Assembly: GCA_964575845.1 (NCBI GenBank)
Contig: CAZNSX010000001.1
Coordinates: forward strand, 434,001 to 498,000
Length of the DNA: 64,000 bases
Origin: CAZNSX01 sp964575845
GTDB taxonomy: Bacteria; UBA8248; CAZNSX01
Direction: 5' to 3'
Part shown: positions 54,761 to 63,184 of the stretch, piece after piece
How positions within the stretch are numbered: position 1 is the stretch's first letter
Layout of the letters: the number at the start of each line of letters is the position of its first letter
Made by a program: the position numbers and the translations under genes
The notes under the pieces: model-generated
What the model was told of the DNA's origin: nothing
Database searches by the model: none
The model's input: the letters and a program-made list of their open reading frames with translations, nothing else

Positions 54761-54990
54761 AAAGGGAAAACCGTGTCAATAGGCCCATTTTACGAATAAA
54801 GTGCCTCTTAAAGCTAGAACCATTTGAAAGTAAAGGTGCTAAATGGGCGAAGTCCGAGCAAGGGAAGCGTATATGTGCCTGCGGCTGTGGCGGCTCGATT
54901 AAGGTCATTCCTGAGCACCGCTGGAGGGGCATACCTCGATTCATCAACGGCCATCAGAACCGTTCGGGAAATCATCGAGTAAACGGGCTT
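54761..54990 (+). repeat. Dispersed decayed repeat, copy 2 (with cysteine-rich coding remnant)
   Basis: This is the longest copy of a three-member family (others at 44824 and 56990). The shared core spans about 85 bases (GTGTCAATAGGCCCATTTTA and on). After it, a plus-strand frame reads EPFESKGAKWAKSEQGKRIC, then ACGCGGSIKVIPEHR and GIPRFINGHQNR. The CxCxC...H...G.P.FI.GH pattern resembles the zinc-ribbon lead of phage HNH-type proteins. The frame has no clear start or ribosome site, so it is a remnant. The flanking 54638-54760 and 54991-55262 hold no gene. Confidence 0.7.
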
Positions 54991-55262
54991 AGAGGCCATG
55001 AAATTTGTTCACAAGAATCCTTGATCTGTATTAGGTTTCTGAAAGAGATTTTCTTGAGATGGGAAAGGTCCTTCGGTAATGTGCATCAAGAGGGTTTATT
55101 CCCCAACCAGAGGTCTTTGTCCTGTAGCTCTGTACGCAAAATGGACTGGCATTTTTCTCTCCATCCCTTTGGTCTCTAGGTCCTGCTCTCCCCCATTTCG
55201 TAGACCTGCGCTCCCTTCTTTAAGAATCTCTCAGTAACCTCCTGAGAGGCTTCTGCCCCGAG

Positions 55263-56442
55263 ATGGAGTTCCACCCTCCCTCATTAAAGGAGACCCTGGG
55301 GTTTGACGATGAGAGACTAAAGCGCTTCTCGCGTGCTCGTCAGGCTTTCGCGGATAGCGAGCGAGCTGCGGCGCTTGCTCGAGGCTCATCTGGAACTCGT
55401 AATCCTCATCAACCTAGAAGGGAATGGGAGACAGATATGGGTCCCGAAGTAAAAGCCGCAGTACGGAAGCATGGGTTCAAGATGGTCCCCAAGGGGAAGG
55501 AGGCGGAAGGCGTCTTCCAGTTCCGCAAAATCGAGGTCAAACTTCTTGAAGAAGATATCCTCTGTTTCGACCTCTACTTTCTAGATAGTGAGCGCCAGGA
55601 GCTGATACCCTTTATGAACATGGGTTCCACCTTTTCCCGCGGCATCAAGGAAAAGCTCTTGGGTGGGGGAATAGAGGTTCTCTATGTGCCCATCAAGGAT
55701 AAAAAGGCTTTCGACAGCTATGTTGAATCGCGGCTTCCCCAGCTGCTCAAGAGTGATCTTTCTCCCAAGCGAAAGCTCGAGCTTACCTACAGCTCCGCCC
55801 AGCAGATAACGGAGGATTTTTTCACTAATTACACCGATAAAAGGAATATCCGGCGGGCGAAAGGCGTGGTCTCGGGCATCGTGGACCTTTTCATCTCAGA
55901 AAAAGAAACCCTCTCCAACATAATCGACCTTACCATTCGCGATTATTACACCTACACCCACTCCCTACACGTCTGCCTCTATGGCACGGCCGCGGCACTG
56001 AGCACCTATTCCGAAAAAGCCCTTGAGAGAATAAAGCTTCTTTCCTTCGGATTTCTTATGCACGATATAGGAAAGACCAAGGTAGACCATGCTGTCCTCA
56101 ATAAGCCTGGAAAACTAACCGAGGAAGAGTGGCGAGAGGGACAATCTCGGCTACAGGATTCTTGAAGACATTAAGGAGCTCACGCCCGAGGCGGCCATGA
56201 TTGTCCTGCAGCATCACGAAAGGGTGGATGGCTCTGGATATCCTTCTAAGCTCAAGAGATATCAGATGGGCATATTTAGCCGAATCTGCGCCTTTGCTGA
56301 TGTCTTTGATGCCATGACCACAGACCGCCCCTACCAAAAGGCGAGAGGCACCTACGAAGTCCTTAAAATTATAAGGGATGAGATGAAGAGCTTAAATGAC
56401 CGCGAGCTCTTCGAGGTCTTCGTCAAACTCTTCGCCGAATAG
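55263..56442 (+). pseudogene. HD-GYP domain protein, frameshifted
   Basis: This was a cyclic-di-GMP phosphodiesterase-type protein, now in two frames. The first part (55263-56165) has an N-terminal ~120-residue region and the HD motif FLMHDIGKTKVDHAVLNKPG. The frame breaks at about 56140, after LTEEEWREG. The second part resumes with NLGYRILEDIKEL, QHHERVDGSGYP (the GYP motif) and DVFDAMTTDRPY to the stop at 56442. The ~12 residues expected between them are partly missing, so a short deletion caused the shift. An internal ATG at 55437 has a better ribosome site (GGGAG) than the ATG at 55263. It is either a recent pseudogene or two fragments; I favour a pseudogene. Confidence 0.8.
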
Positions 56443-56752
56443 CTATAGGCTAGTGGGTGATTGCGCACTCGACTGAAACCCATCACCTAGGCCACCAGCT
56501 GCGTGGATTGGACTTCAAAACCGATTCTGAGATTTTGTAAGTATTTGTGTTTTTGTGATTTATAAGGCCATAGACAACTTTCCAAATCCCCAGATCTCCC
56601 TAGAATTCCCTCCTTTTCCCCAAAAAATGGAAATGTTTTTTAAGGGAAGGGCTACTTCTTGCCATAAAGAGGCAGAGTCACAGTAAATTTCAAAGTAACG
56701 GGGGTTTCGCGAGCACAGAGGCTGCCCATAAGGGATTGAAAAGGTAAGGTCT

Positions 56753-56815
56753 GCAGGAATAGCTCAATGGTAGAGCGTTACCTTGCCAAGAAGAGCAGGG
56801 GGGGTCGCTAAGTCA
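56753..56815 (+). pseudogene. Broken tRNA-Gly (GCC) remnant
   Basis: The 5' half matches tRNA-Gly: GCAGGAATAGCTCAATGGTA, then GAGCGTTACC and a TTGCCAA anticodon loop (GCC). The 3' side of the anticodon stem is wrong (GAAGA), no T arm (TTCGA) follows, and no acceptor partner is present. It has lost its 3' half, possibly through an integration event. It lies inside a 732-bp non-coding gap (56443-57174) that otherwise holds only repeat copy 3. Confidence 0.75.
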
Positions 56816-56989
56816 TTGAAAGATGGCTAATCCCCCCTTGTTCTATTTAGGATTGCGCCCTTCTGAGATTTCCCAAAATTACTCAGAATAACCCAGATTT
56901 TAGCAACCATTTCACAGTAATTTTCACAGCACGGTTTTAAGGGGGGTTCCCTGGCCCGAAAAGCCAGGGCTCTATCCACCCTTTTTTAT

Positions 56990-57139
56990 GGGAAAACCGT
57001 GTCAATACGCCCATTTTACGGATAAAGTGCCTCTTAAAGCTAGAGCCTTTTGAAAATAAAGGTGTTAAATGGACAAAGCAGAAATAAAGAGAACTTCGGT
57101 GTGCTTGTGGCTGCGGAAGCCCTATTAAAAAGGTTTGAG
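56990..57139 (+). repeat. Dispersed decayed repeat, copy 3
   Basis: It is very similar to copy 2 over its first ~90 bases and again in the CGGTGTGCTTGTGGCTGCGG stretch, which encodes RCACGCG. In-frame stops interrupt it (after WTKQK and after PIKKV). A hairpin (CCCTGGC/GCCAGGG, 56949-56969) lies just upstream. Confidence 0.75.
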
Positions 57140-57174
57140 AGGGTTGGCTTAATTGTAAAAGTTAAGAGGGGGAG

Positions 57175-57984
57175 ATGAAAGCAGAGCGGTTGAACGGCGG
57201 AAGAATTGGCTTGAGGGGTGGAATTTTGCTCGTTTTTGGGATAACGCTGTTTGCGGCAACACCCCCTCAAGCCTGGGCTGCGACAGAGGCGAGTAAGGAG
57301 GCCCTTGTCAGAGAGCTCCGTGAGCTCAACACTGTGGTGCTTAAGAAGATTGAGAGCGACGCCGAGACAATCGGCCGGGCGTTTGCCGACGCCCGGAACA
57401 TCGAGAGGAGCCTCGGCTGGGCGGCCATCTGGAACGCCCCCCTCGAGGTCATCAAGGGGACCATCTCATCTGTAGGGGCGGCCATCGAGCTCGGCTCTCC
57501 GGACGCCCTCACCAAGCTTCTCGAAGAACCCGAGGGCTGGCTTGAGCTCGCCGGTCTCCTTTTTACCTATGCTGGGCTGCGGGAGGCTGGAGGTCGCCTC
57601 CAGCTCGCGCTGTATGGGCCTGACTATGTAGCCTCGGTCCGGTCCATGCTGGAGGAGGCCGACCAGTCCGTCTCTCTGACCAGCTTCGACGGAGGGAGCT
57701 ATGCGACTACCATCAGGCTCCACCTCCTGGGTGTCGGGGGAAGGGAGAGCCCAGTGGTCGTCCCCCTCTCCTCACAGGTCAGTGGGGAGCGGAAGAAGGA
57801 GCTGGTGAGGGGGCTGAGAGAGGCGAAGCGCTTCCTCTCCCGAGAGATTGAGAACGCAATAGAGCGGGTCAAGAAAGGCTCCTTCCCAGAGGGCCACCTC
57901 GCCCGCCTGACCGAAAGCGTCTCCCTCACGAGACGGAGGGTCCTGGAGTCCAAATCGCGCAGCGTCCTCTGGGAGGGCTCTTGA
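57175..57984 (+). CDS. Secreted hypothetical protein with a truncated 3' end
   Basis: I do not recognise this 269-residue protein. It has a signal peptide (GILLVFGITLFAATPPQAWA, cleavage about residue 36) and a helical, charged mature part. NTVVLKKIESDAETIGRAFA and a central LPEGWLELAGLL-like segment (EPEGWLELAGLLFTYAGLR) are followed by a coiled-coil-like C-terminus (REAKRFLSREIENAIERVKK). The final codons run straight into a decayed RidA copy that supplies the stop at 57984, so the natural 3' end has probably been lost. A GGGGGAG site precedes the ATG. It may have been broken by the same rearrangement that left the RidA remnant. Confidence 0.6.
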   Translation: MKAERLNGGRIGLRGGILLVFGITLFAATPPQAWAATEASKEALVRELRELNTVVLKKIESDAETIGRAFADARNIERSLGWAAIWNAPLEVIKGTISSVGAAIELGSPDALTKLLEEPEGWLELAGLLFTYAGLREAGGRLQLALYGPDYVASVRSMLEEADQSVSLTSFDGGSYATTIRLHLLGVGGRESPVVVPLSSQVSGERKKELVRGLREAKRFLSREIENAIERVKKGSFPEGHLARLTESVSLTRRRVLESKSRSVLWEGS

Positions 57985-58222
57985 AGTACTGCTTCCAAAC
58001 CTCGTCGAACCCGTCGAAGTCATGGAGGTCGGTCAGGAAGACCTGGGCCTTTATAACATTGTCAAGAGAGGACCCGGCCGCCCCGAAGGTCCTGGCCAGG
58101 TTCTTCAGGATGTAATCGGTCTGACGCTTGATGTCCGAGCCGTAGTGGGGAAAGGCAGGGTCGACCCGGGCCTCGGGGGGAAACCCCGGTCTTGAAGTCG
58201 CTCGCCACCTGGCCCGCGGCCT
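57978..58222 (-). pseudogene. RidA-family remnant
   Basis: About 245 bases align with the RidA gene at the right end of the window (63260-63510): the CTTGAAGTACT...GAGGTCGGTCA...GACCTGGGCC segments and GGGAAAGGCAGGGTCGACCC match closely. Frame is lost, and both ends are missing. It is a third, decayed copy of the same domain, now separated from the intact copies by the whole liv operon. Confidence 0.85.
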
Positions 58223-58269
58223 TCTCCAAAATCAAATGCAGTGGGATTGCCCCCCTTTTCTTCAGCGCA

Positions 58270-59427
58270 TCAGTCAGTGGGCGCTGTCCGACCGTTAGCT
58301 TCCTTCATATTAATAACCTTGACCACGTGGGTCAGGAGTAGCGGGTCGCCATTCTTGTCAAATTTGAAATCTCCCCGAACGCTCTTGAGCTCAAGGGTGC
58401 GGAGGGCGTTGCGGATCTTTGTGCGGTCGAGGCCACCGGCTTTCTCGATCGCCATGATCGCCAGATTAATGGCGTCATAGGCCTCGGCGTGGATGAAATC
58501 AGGGTCCTTATTGTATGCCTTCCTGATTTCCTTCATAAACTCTTGCGCCGCAGGGATATGTGCACTTGTCGCGGGGCTGAAGTGAGTGGCGTAGTACATG
58601 CCGTTGGCGGCTTCCTGGGCGAGCTCGATAAATTTCGGATGCGCGTGCCCGTCCGACCCGAAGCGCGGCAGTTTGACGCCCATCTGCTTGAGTTGTTTGG
58701 CTATGAGGGCCGCTTCGTGATAGCGGGACCACTCGACAATGGCCTTTGCAGGACTCGCCTTGATCCTGCTCAATTGTGCGGTGAAGTCGAGGTCGCCCCG
58801 GGTGTATTTCTCGTGGGCGACTATCTCGAAACCGTATTGCTTGCCGGCCTTGACGAAAGCGTCGTAGCCGCCCTTCCCGAAATCGTCATTGACGTGCAGG
58901 AAGGCAAACTTCTTGAGCTTGGGGAATTTCTCGTGAATGAAATCCACCAGGTCTCCGACCAGCTTCGTGTCCGGCACGGCCGAGCGGAAGATCCACGGAT
59001 TGCCCTGGAGGGTGATGCGGGCAGCAGTTCCAGCCACGATGATCTGTGGAACCTTGCTTCGCCACGTCACCTGCGAAGCGGCGAGGCTGCATGGACTGCT
59101 AACACTGCCGAGCGCCAATACCACATCATCTCTTGTGATAAGACGCTTGGCGATGTTGACTGCTTCCTCCGGCTTGCCGGCATCGTCGCCATAGATGAGC
59201 CGGATCTTCTTGCCGAGGACCCCTCCTTTGGCATTCACCTTCTTAACGACCAGATCGATCGCTTCGCGCTCGCTCAGCCCGTAAGCTGCCGCACCTCCTG
59301 ACATCGGACCGAAAACGCCAATCTTGATCACATCTTCCGCGCGGGCTTCCATCGGCCCCACACTCGCACCGAGCAGCCCTATCGCAAGCGCAAATCCAAA
59401 GACCAGGATAATTCTTCCCCACCTCAT
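58270..59427 (-). CDS. livJ: Branched-chain amino-acid ABC transporter, periplasmic binding protein
   Basis: This is a type I periplasmic binding protein of 385 residues. A signal peptide (GFALAIGLLGASVGPMEARA) ends near residue 31. The mature part opens IKIGVFGPMSGGAAAYGLS, followed by DLVVKKVNAKGGVLGKKI and LIYGDDAGKPEEAV, the Peripla_BP_6 hallmarks. It is the last gene of the minus-strand livHMGF-J operon, 150 bp after livF, with its own GGAGGAGG site. The ligand may be a branched-chain amino acid, an amide or an aromatic acid; the family is broad. Confidence 0.93.
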   Translation of the reverse strand: MRWGRIILVFGFALAIGLLGASVGPMEARAEDVIKIGVFGPMSGGAAAYGLSEREAIDLVVKKVNAKGGVLGKKIRLIYGDDAGKPEEAVNIAKRLITRDDVVLALGSVSSPCSLAASQVTWRSKVPQIIVAGTAARITLQGNPWIFRSAVPDTKLVGDLVDFIHEKFPKLKKFAFLHVNDDFGKGGYDAFVKAGKQYGFEIVAHEKYTRGDLDFTAQLSRIKASPAKAIVEWSRYHEAALIAKQLKQMGVKLPRFGSDGHAHPKFIELAQEAANGMYYATHFSPATSAHIPAAQEFMKEIRKAYNKDPDFIHAEAYDAINLAIMAIEKAGGLDRTKIRNALRTLELKSVRGDFKFDKNGDPLLLTHVVKVINMKEANGRTAPTD

Positions 59428-59577
59428 GGTTTATCCTCCTCCATGTGTCACCGAGACTAAAAATACGAGCTCTCCGTGACGGAGACCTCGCCCTTCGGAA
59501 GCTCTTCAAATAGATGACAACTGCGCATTATTTGAGTAAACCTAATTAAAAATAATGCCGGCACCAGCTTCAGGTAA

Positions 59578-60321
59578 CTAGTTCGACGTTTCTGACATAT
59601 CCGTCCCTGCACATGGTGCTCCCCCAAGGTAGCTGGCCTGAACACGAGGGTTTTCAAGAAGACGTTCCGCCACACCTGACAAAACTATCTCGCCCGTCTC
59701 CATAACATATCCCCGATCAGCAAGAGAAAGCGCCAGCCGAGCGTTCTGTTCGACCAGGAGAACCGTAATGCCTTCATCTTTGAAGCGCGCGATGACGTGT
59801 GCCACCTCTTCAACCAATAGGGGTGCCAGCCCCAGCGAGGGCTCATCCAACAACAGTAACCGTGGATTGGCCATGATGGCGCGCCCGAAAGCGAGCATCT
59901 GTTGTTCGCCCCCGCTGAGTGTCCCCCCCAGTTGGCGCCGACGCTCGCGCAATTGGGGAAAAAGTTGATAGACGCGTTCCAGGTTCCGCTTTACAAGGGA
60001 CATCTCGGTAATTAAGTGGGCTCCCACCTTGAGGTTTTCCTCTACGGTCAGCTCGGGAAAGGTCCGTCGACCTTCTGGAACATGAACAAGCCCGAGCGCT
60101 ACGACACGATCCGGCAGCAACGCATTTAGAGAGTTTCCTTCGAATTCTACCGTGCCGCGTTGAGGTCTCAAAAGGCCCGATATTGTTCGCAGCGTCGTCG
60201 TCTTGCCTGCCCCATTCGCACCTATCAGCGTCACCACCTCGCCTTCCCGCACTTCGAGGCTGATACCCTTCAGGACCAAGACCTCGTTGTATGCAACCGC
60301 TAGGTCTTCTATCCTAAGCAT
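59578..60321 (-). CDS. livF: Branched-chain amino-acid-type ABC transporter ATPase LivF
   Basis: This is a 247-residue cytoplasmic ATPase. Walker A is GANGAGKTT, the signature is LSGGEQQML, Walker B is LLLLDEPSLGLAP, and the switch His lies in VLLVEQNARLAL. The order and the short length match LivF. It starts at ATG, overlapping the livG stop by 8 bp. Confidence 0.95.
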   Translation of the reverse strand: MLRIEDLAVAYNEVLVLKGISLEVREGEVVTLIGANGAGKTTTLRTISGLLRPQRGTVEFEGNSLNALLPDRVVALGLVHVPEGRRTFPELTVEENLKVGAHLITEMSLVKRNLERVYQLFPQLRERRRQLGGTLSGGEQQMLAFGRAIMANPRLLLLDEPSLGLAPLLVEEVAHVIARFKDEGITVLLVEQNARLALSLADRGYVMETGEIVLSGVAERLLENPRVQASYLGGAPCAGTDMSETSN

Positions 60322-61108
60322 AGGAACGACCTCGAACGAACGAGCTGCTTTGGCCCAGATACGCCTCTATGACCTGATGATCACCCTGAATCTGGGGTGC
60401 CGGTCCCTCCGCCAGCTTTTCCCCGTAGTTGAGCACCGTAATGATTCCGCAGATTTTCATAACGACATCCATACGGTGGTCCACCAGAATAACCGTCACA
60501 CCTGTCTTATTAATGCGGCGGATGAGGTCCACGAGTGACATGGATTCCGCGGTGTTCAGCCCTGCCGCGGGTTCGTCCAGCAAAAGGAGCTTCGGCTTCG
60601 AGACCAAGGCCCGCGCAATTTCGAGGAGGCGCATGTGCCCGTAGGGAAGGGCCGAAGCCGGTGAGTTTGCCTCGTTAGCGAGGCCGACGAAGCTCAGGGC
60701 CTCCAGTGCCTGCTCCAGGATCCAGGATTCCTCACGACGCTGACGAGGGCTGCGAAGGAGCGCGTCAAAAATCTCGGCACGCGTATTGCCGTGTAGGCCG
60801 ATCATCACGTTCTGAAGAGCCGTCATCCGTCGGAACAGTTGAAGATTCTGAAAGGTGCGGCGAATCCCAACCCGCGCTCGCACGTGTATGGGTCTGCCCG
60901 TTATCTCCGTACCGTTGAAGAAAATGCGCCCCCTGGTGGGACGGAGAAAACCTGAAACGACGTTGAAAAAGGTCGTTTTGCCTGCTCCATTAGGGCCGAT
61001 AAGCCCTCTGATCTCGCCTTCGCGGACATCCAGATCAAACCGCTCCAGCGCCACCAAGCCACCGAAGTGTAGGCTGAGTGCCTGCGTTTCCAAAAAACTT
61101 GCCGTCAT
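60314..61108 (-). CDS. livG: Branched-chain amino-acid-type ABC transporter ATPase LivG
   Basis: This is the second ATPase of the transporter, 264 residues from the ATG at 61108. Walker A is GPNGAGKTTFFNVVSG, Walker B KLLLLDEPAAGLN, the signature region LPYGHMRLLEIARAL (as LivG often has), and VTVILVDHRMDVV carries the switch His. The C-terminal GVIQGDHQVIEAYLG-like tail (QGDHQVIEAYLG) is LivG-specific. The start overlaps the livM stop by ATGA; an upstream in-frame extension is less likely. Confidence 0.95.
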   Translation of the reverse strand: MTASFLETQALSLHFGGLVALERFDLDVREGEIRGLIGPNGAGKTTFFNVVSGFLRPTRGRIFFNGTEITGRPIHVRARVGIRRTFQNLQLFRRMTALQNVMIGLHGNTRAEIFDALLRSPRQRREESWILEQALEALSFVGLANEANSPASALPYGHMRLLEIARALVSKPKLLLLDEPAAGLNTAESMSLVDLIRRINKTGVTVILVDHRMDVVMKICGIITVLNYGEKLAEGPAPQIQGDHQVIEAYLGQSSSFVRGRSYA

Positions 61109-62106
61109 TTGGAAAGCGCACCTCTGGGAGCAAGCCAACCGACTCTGCGCCCAAGCTCCCCAATCCAACGCCCGGCGAAGGCGAAAAAGCCCATCATTCC
61201 TTTCTCGCCGAACCCCATGAAAACGATTAGCACCACGCCGTAGATCACCATACGGAACTCTCCGGATGCACGGAGATATTCGGAGGTGAATACGAGTATA
61301 ACTCCCCCTATGACGGCCCCTTCCAGGCTTCCCAGCCCTCCCACGACAACCATGATGAGTATCTCGATCGATTTCCAGAAAGTGAAGTCATTTGGGTTAA
61401 GGTATAGATTCAAATGGGCAAAGAGAGAGCCCGCCAGGCCGCCCGTGAACGAAGCAATGACGAAGCACTTGCTCTTATAAAGCATGACGTTGATACCGCA
61501 GGAGCGGGCGGCCTCCTCATTCTCCTGTATAGCTTCGAGAGCTCGTCCGAAACGCGAGCCAACCAGCCGCCGCATGCTTAAATATGTGAGCACGGCAACG
61601 ACGAAACAAAGGTAGTAAATGCTTCGTGTGGAATCTAGAACCCAACCACCGAAACTGGGATACGGGATGTTCATCAGACCGAAGGGTCCATCGGTCAGCC
61701 ACTCCTCGTTCAGGATGATGAGATGAATAATGATGCTGAACCCGAGCGTGGCCACAGCAAGGTAGGTACCACGCAGGCGCGTGATAGGGACTAATGCCAG
61801 GCTCCAGATTGCCGCCATGGCCCCAGCCCCGAAAAAAGCAAAGACGAACGGAAGTTTCAAGTGGATCATCAATAGTGCGGATGTATACGCCCCTATCCCG
61901 TAGAAGGCGCCGTGTCCGATGGAGAGTTGTCCGGCGAACCCCACCACAAGCTGCAGTCCGATCGCAAGAATTGCGGCTATCATGGAAAGGCTCAGGATAT
62001 GGAGAAAATACTCCTGCGGATAGATAAGCGGGGCCAGGCAAAATCCGGCAACCGCCAGAAGCCTTGGGACGAGGTTTCGCGAGCGATTGGAGTCGGGAGA
62101 GTGCAC
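61105..62106 (-). CDS. livM: Branched-chain amino-acid-type ABC transporter permease LivM
   Basis: This is an inner-membrane permease of 333 residues, with about nine to ten hydrophobic segments. ILAIGLQLVVGFAGQLSIGH, GAFYGIGAYTSALLM and the EAA-like loop GRALEAIQENEEAARSCGIN are LivM features. It starts at GTG 3 bp after the livH stop. Confidence 0.94.
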   Translation of the reverse strand: MHSPDSNRSRNLVPRLLAVAGFCLAPLIYPQEYFLHILSLSMIAAILAIGLQLVVGFAGQLSIGHGAFYGIGAYTSALLMIHLKLPFVFAFFGAGAMAAIWSLALVPITRLRGTYLAVATLGFSIIIHLIILNEEWLTDGPFGLMNIPYPSFGGWVLDSTRSIYYLCFVVAVLTYLSMRRLVGSRFGRALEAIQENEEAARSCGINVMLYKSKCFVIASFTGGLAGSLFAHLNLYLNPNDFTFWKSIEILIMVVVGGLGSLEGAVIGGVILVFTSEYLRASGEFRMVIYGVVLIVFMGFGEKGMMGFFAFAGRWIGELGRRVGWLAPRGALSK

Positions 62107-62109
62107 CGT

Positions 62110-63012
62110 TCAGCGCCTCAGCGAGCGAAGTCCCATAAGTCCGGAGGGAAAGAACAACAAGATGATAATGAGCAGCACCATGCCGATCGCGTCCTTGTAG
62201 GCTGTCGAGATCCATACCCCCCCGAATGTTTCCAGGATCCCGAAGATGACACCACCAAGCATGGCACCGGTGATGCTTCCGAGGCCTCCCAATGTCGCTG
62301 CCACAAATGCCTTTATGCCCGTGAGGAACCCCATATCGAAGGCGGCGAAGAACATCGGCCCAAGGAGCACGCCCGCCGCTCCACCCATCGCACCGCTTAT
62401 GGCGAAGGTATAGCTGATAGTGCGATCCAGGTTTATGCCCATCAATTGGGCCGTCTGCGGATCTTGCGCAGCCGCTCGAAGCGCGATCCCTGTCCGCGTT
62501 CGTTGGAAGAAAAGCTGTAAGAGGACCATCAAGACAAGACCCAGAAGGACAACCCACAGATATTGGGCCGGTAACCGGAGCGGGCCGATGATATAGGCAG
62601 TGGTCTTGAAGACCGTCGGATAGCGTAAGGGTTCGGACCCCCAGAGCAGTATTGTGCCGTTCTCAATGAAGATCGACATCCCCACGGTGGCTATGATGAT
62701 GTTGATGAGAAGTACTCCCTGGCGTCGCAATATTCGATATGCGCCGTGCTCGAGAGCCAAGCCCACAAGTCCCGAGAGCACCATCGTGATGAAGAACACA
62801 ACGATGAAAGGAAGAGGCAAAGCCCAGAGGAGGGTCAGACCAAACATCGAGCCCAGCATCATGACATCGCCCTGGGCGAAATGGAGGATCTCAGTCGCCC
62901 TGATAATCATCGTATAGCCAAGGGCTATAAGGCTATATATACAGCCGATGGCGATTCCCCCGATCAGGAGCTCGAAGATTTGGTTAGCGTCCAAGATCGA
63001 ATACTCCCTCAA
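62110..63012 (-). CDS. livH: Branched-chain amino-acid-type ABC transporter permease LivH
   Basis: This is an inner-membrane permease of 300 residues, with about eight hydrophobic segments. GIAIGCIYSLIALGYTMIIR, EILHFAQGDVMMLGSMFGL and the loop RTGIALRAAAQDPQTAQLMG are LivH hallmarks. It seems to start at TTG. It follows the RidA-domain gene with a 172-bp gap and opens the liv transport operon. Confidence 0.94.
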   Translation of the reverse strand: MREYSILDANQIFELLIGGIAIGCIYSLIALGYTMIIRATEILHFAQGDVMMLGSMFGLTLLWALPLPFIVVFFITMVLSGLVGLALEHGAYRILRRQGVLLINIIIATVGMSIFIENGTILLWGSEPLRYPTVFKTTAYIIGPLRLPAQYLWVVLLGLVLMVLLQLFFQRTRTGIALRAAAQDPQTAQLMGINLDRTISYTFAISGAMGGAAGVLLGPMFFAAFDMGFLTGIKAFVAATLGGLGSITGAMLGGVIFGILETFGGVWISTAYKDAIGMVLLIIILLFFPSGLMGLRSLRR

Positions 63013-63184
63013 TCGGTGAACACGCGGGAGCCTCCACGCCCGCTTCGGGAATCAAGCGGTGGACCTCAGCAGGTCAATTTTCACAAGAGACTCAGTCACC
63101 AAGAGCTCGGCGGTTCCAACCTCGCTTCGCGGCAGAGACGTCTTAACATCCACCCTCCATACCTTCTGAATTCGAGCGGCCAGC

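Noticed and set aside
62000..62557. Alternative long frame over livM and livH
   Set aside because: It is an out-of-frame translation of two genuine permease genes, with no hydrophobic permease pattern of its own.
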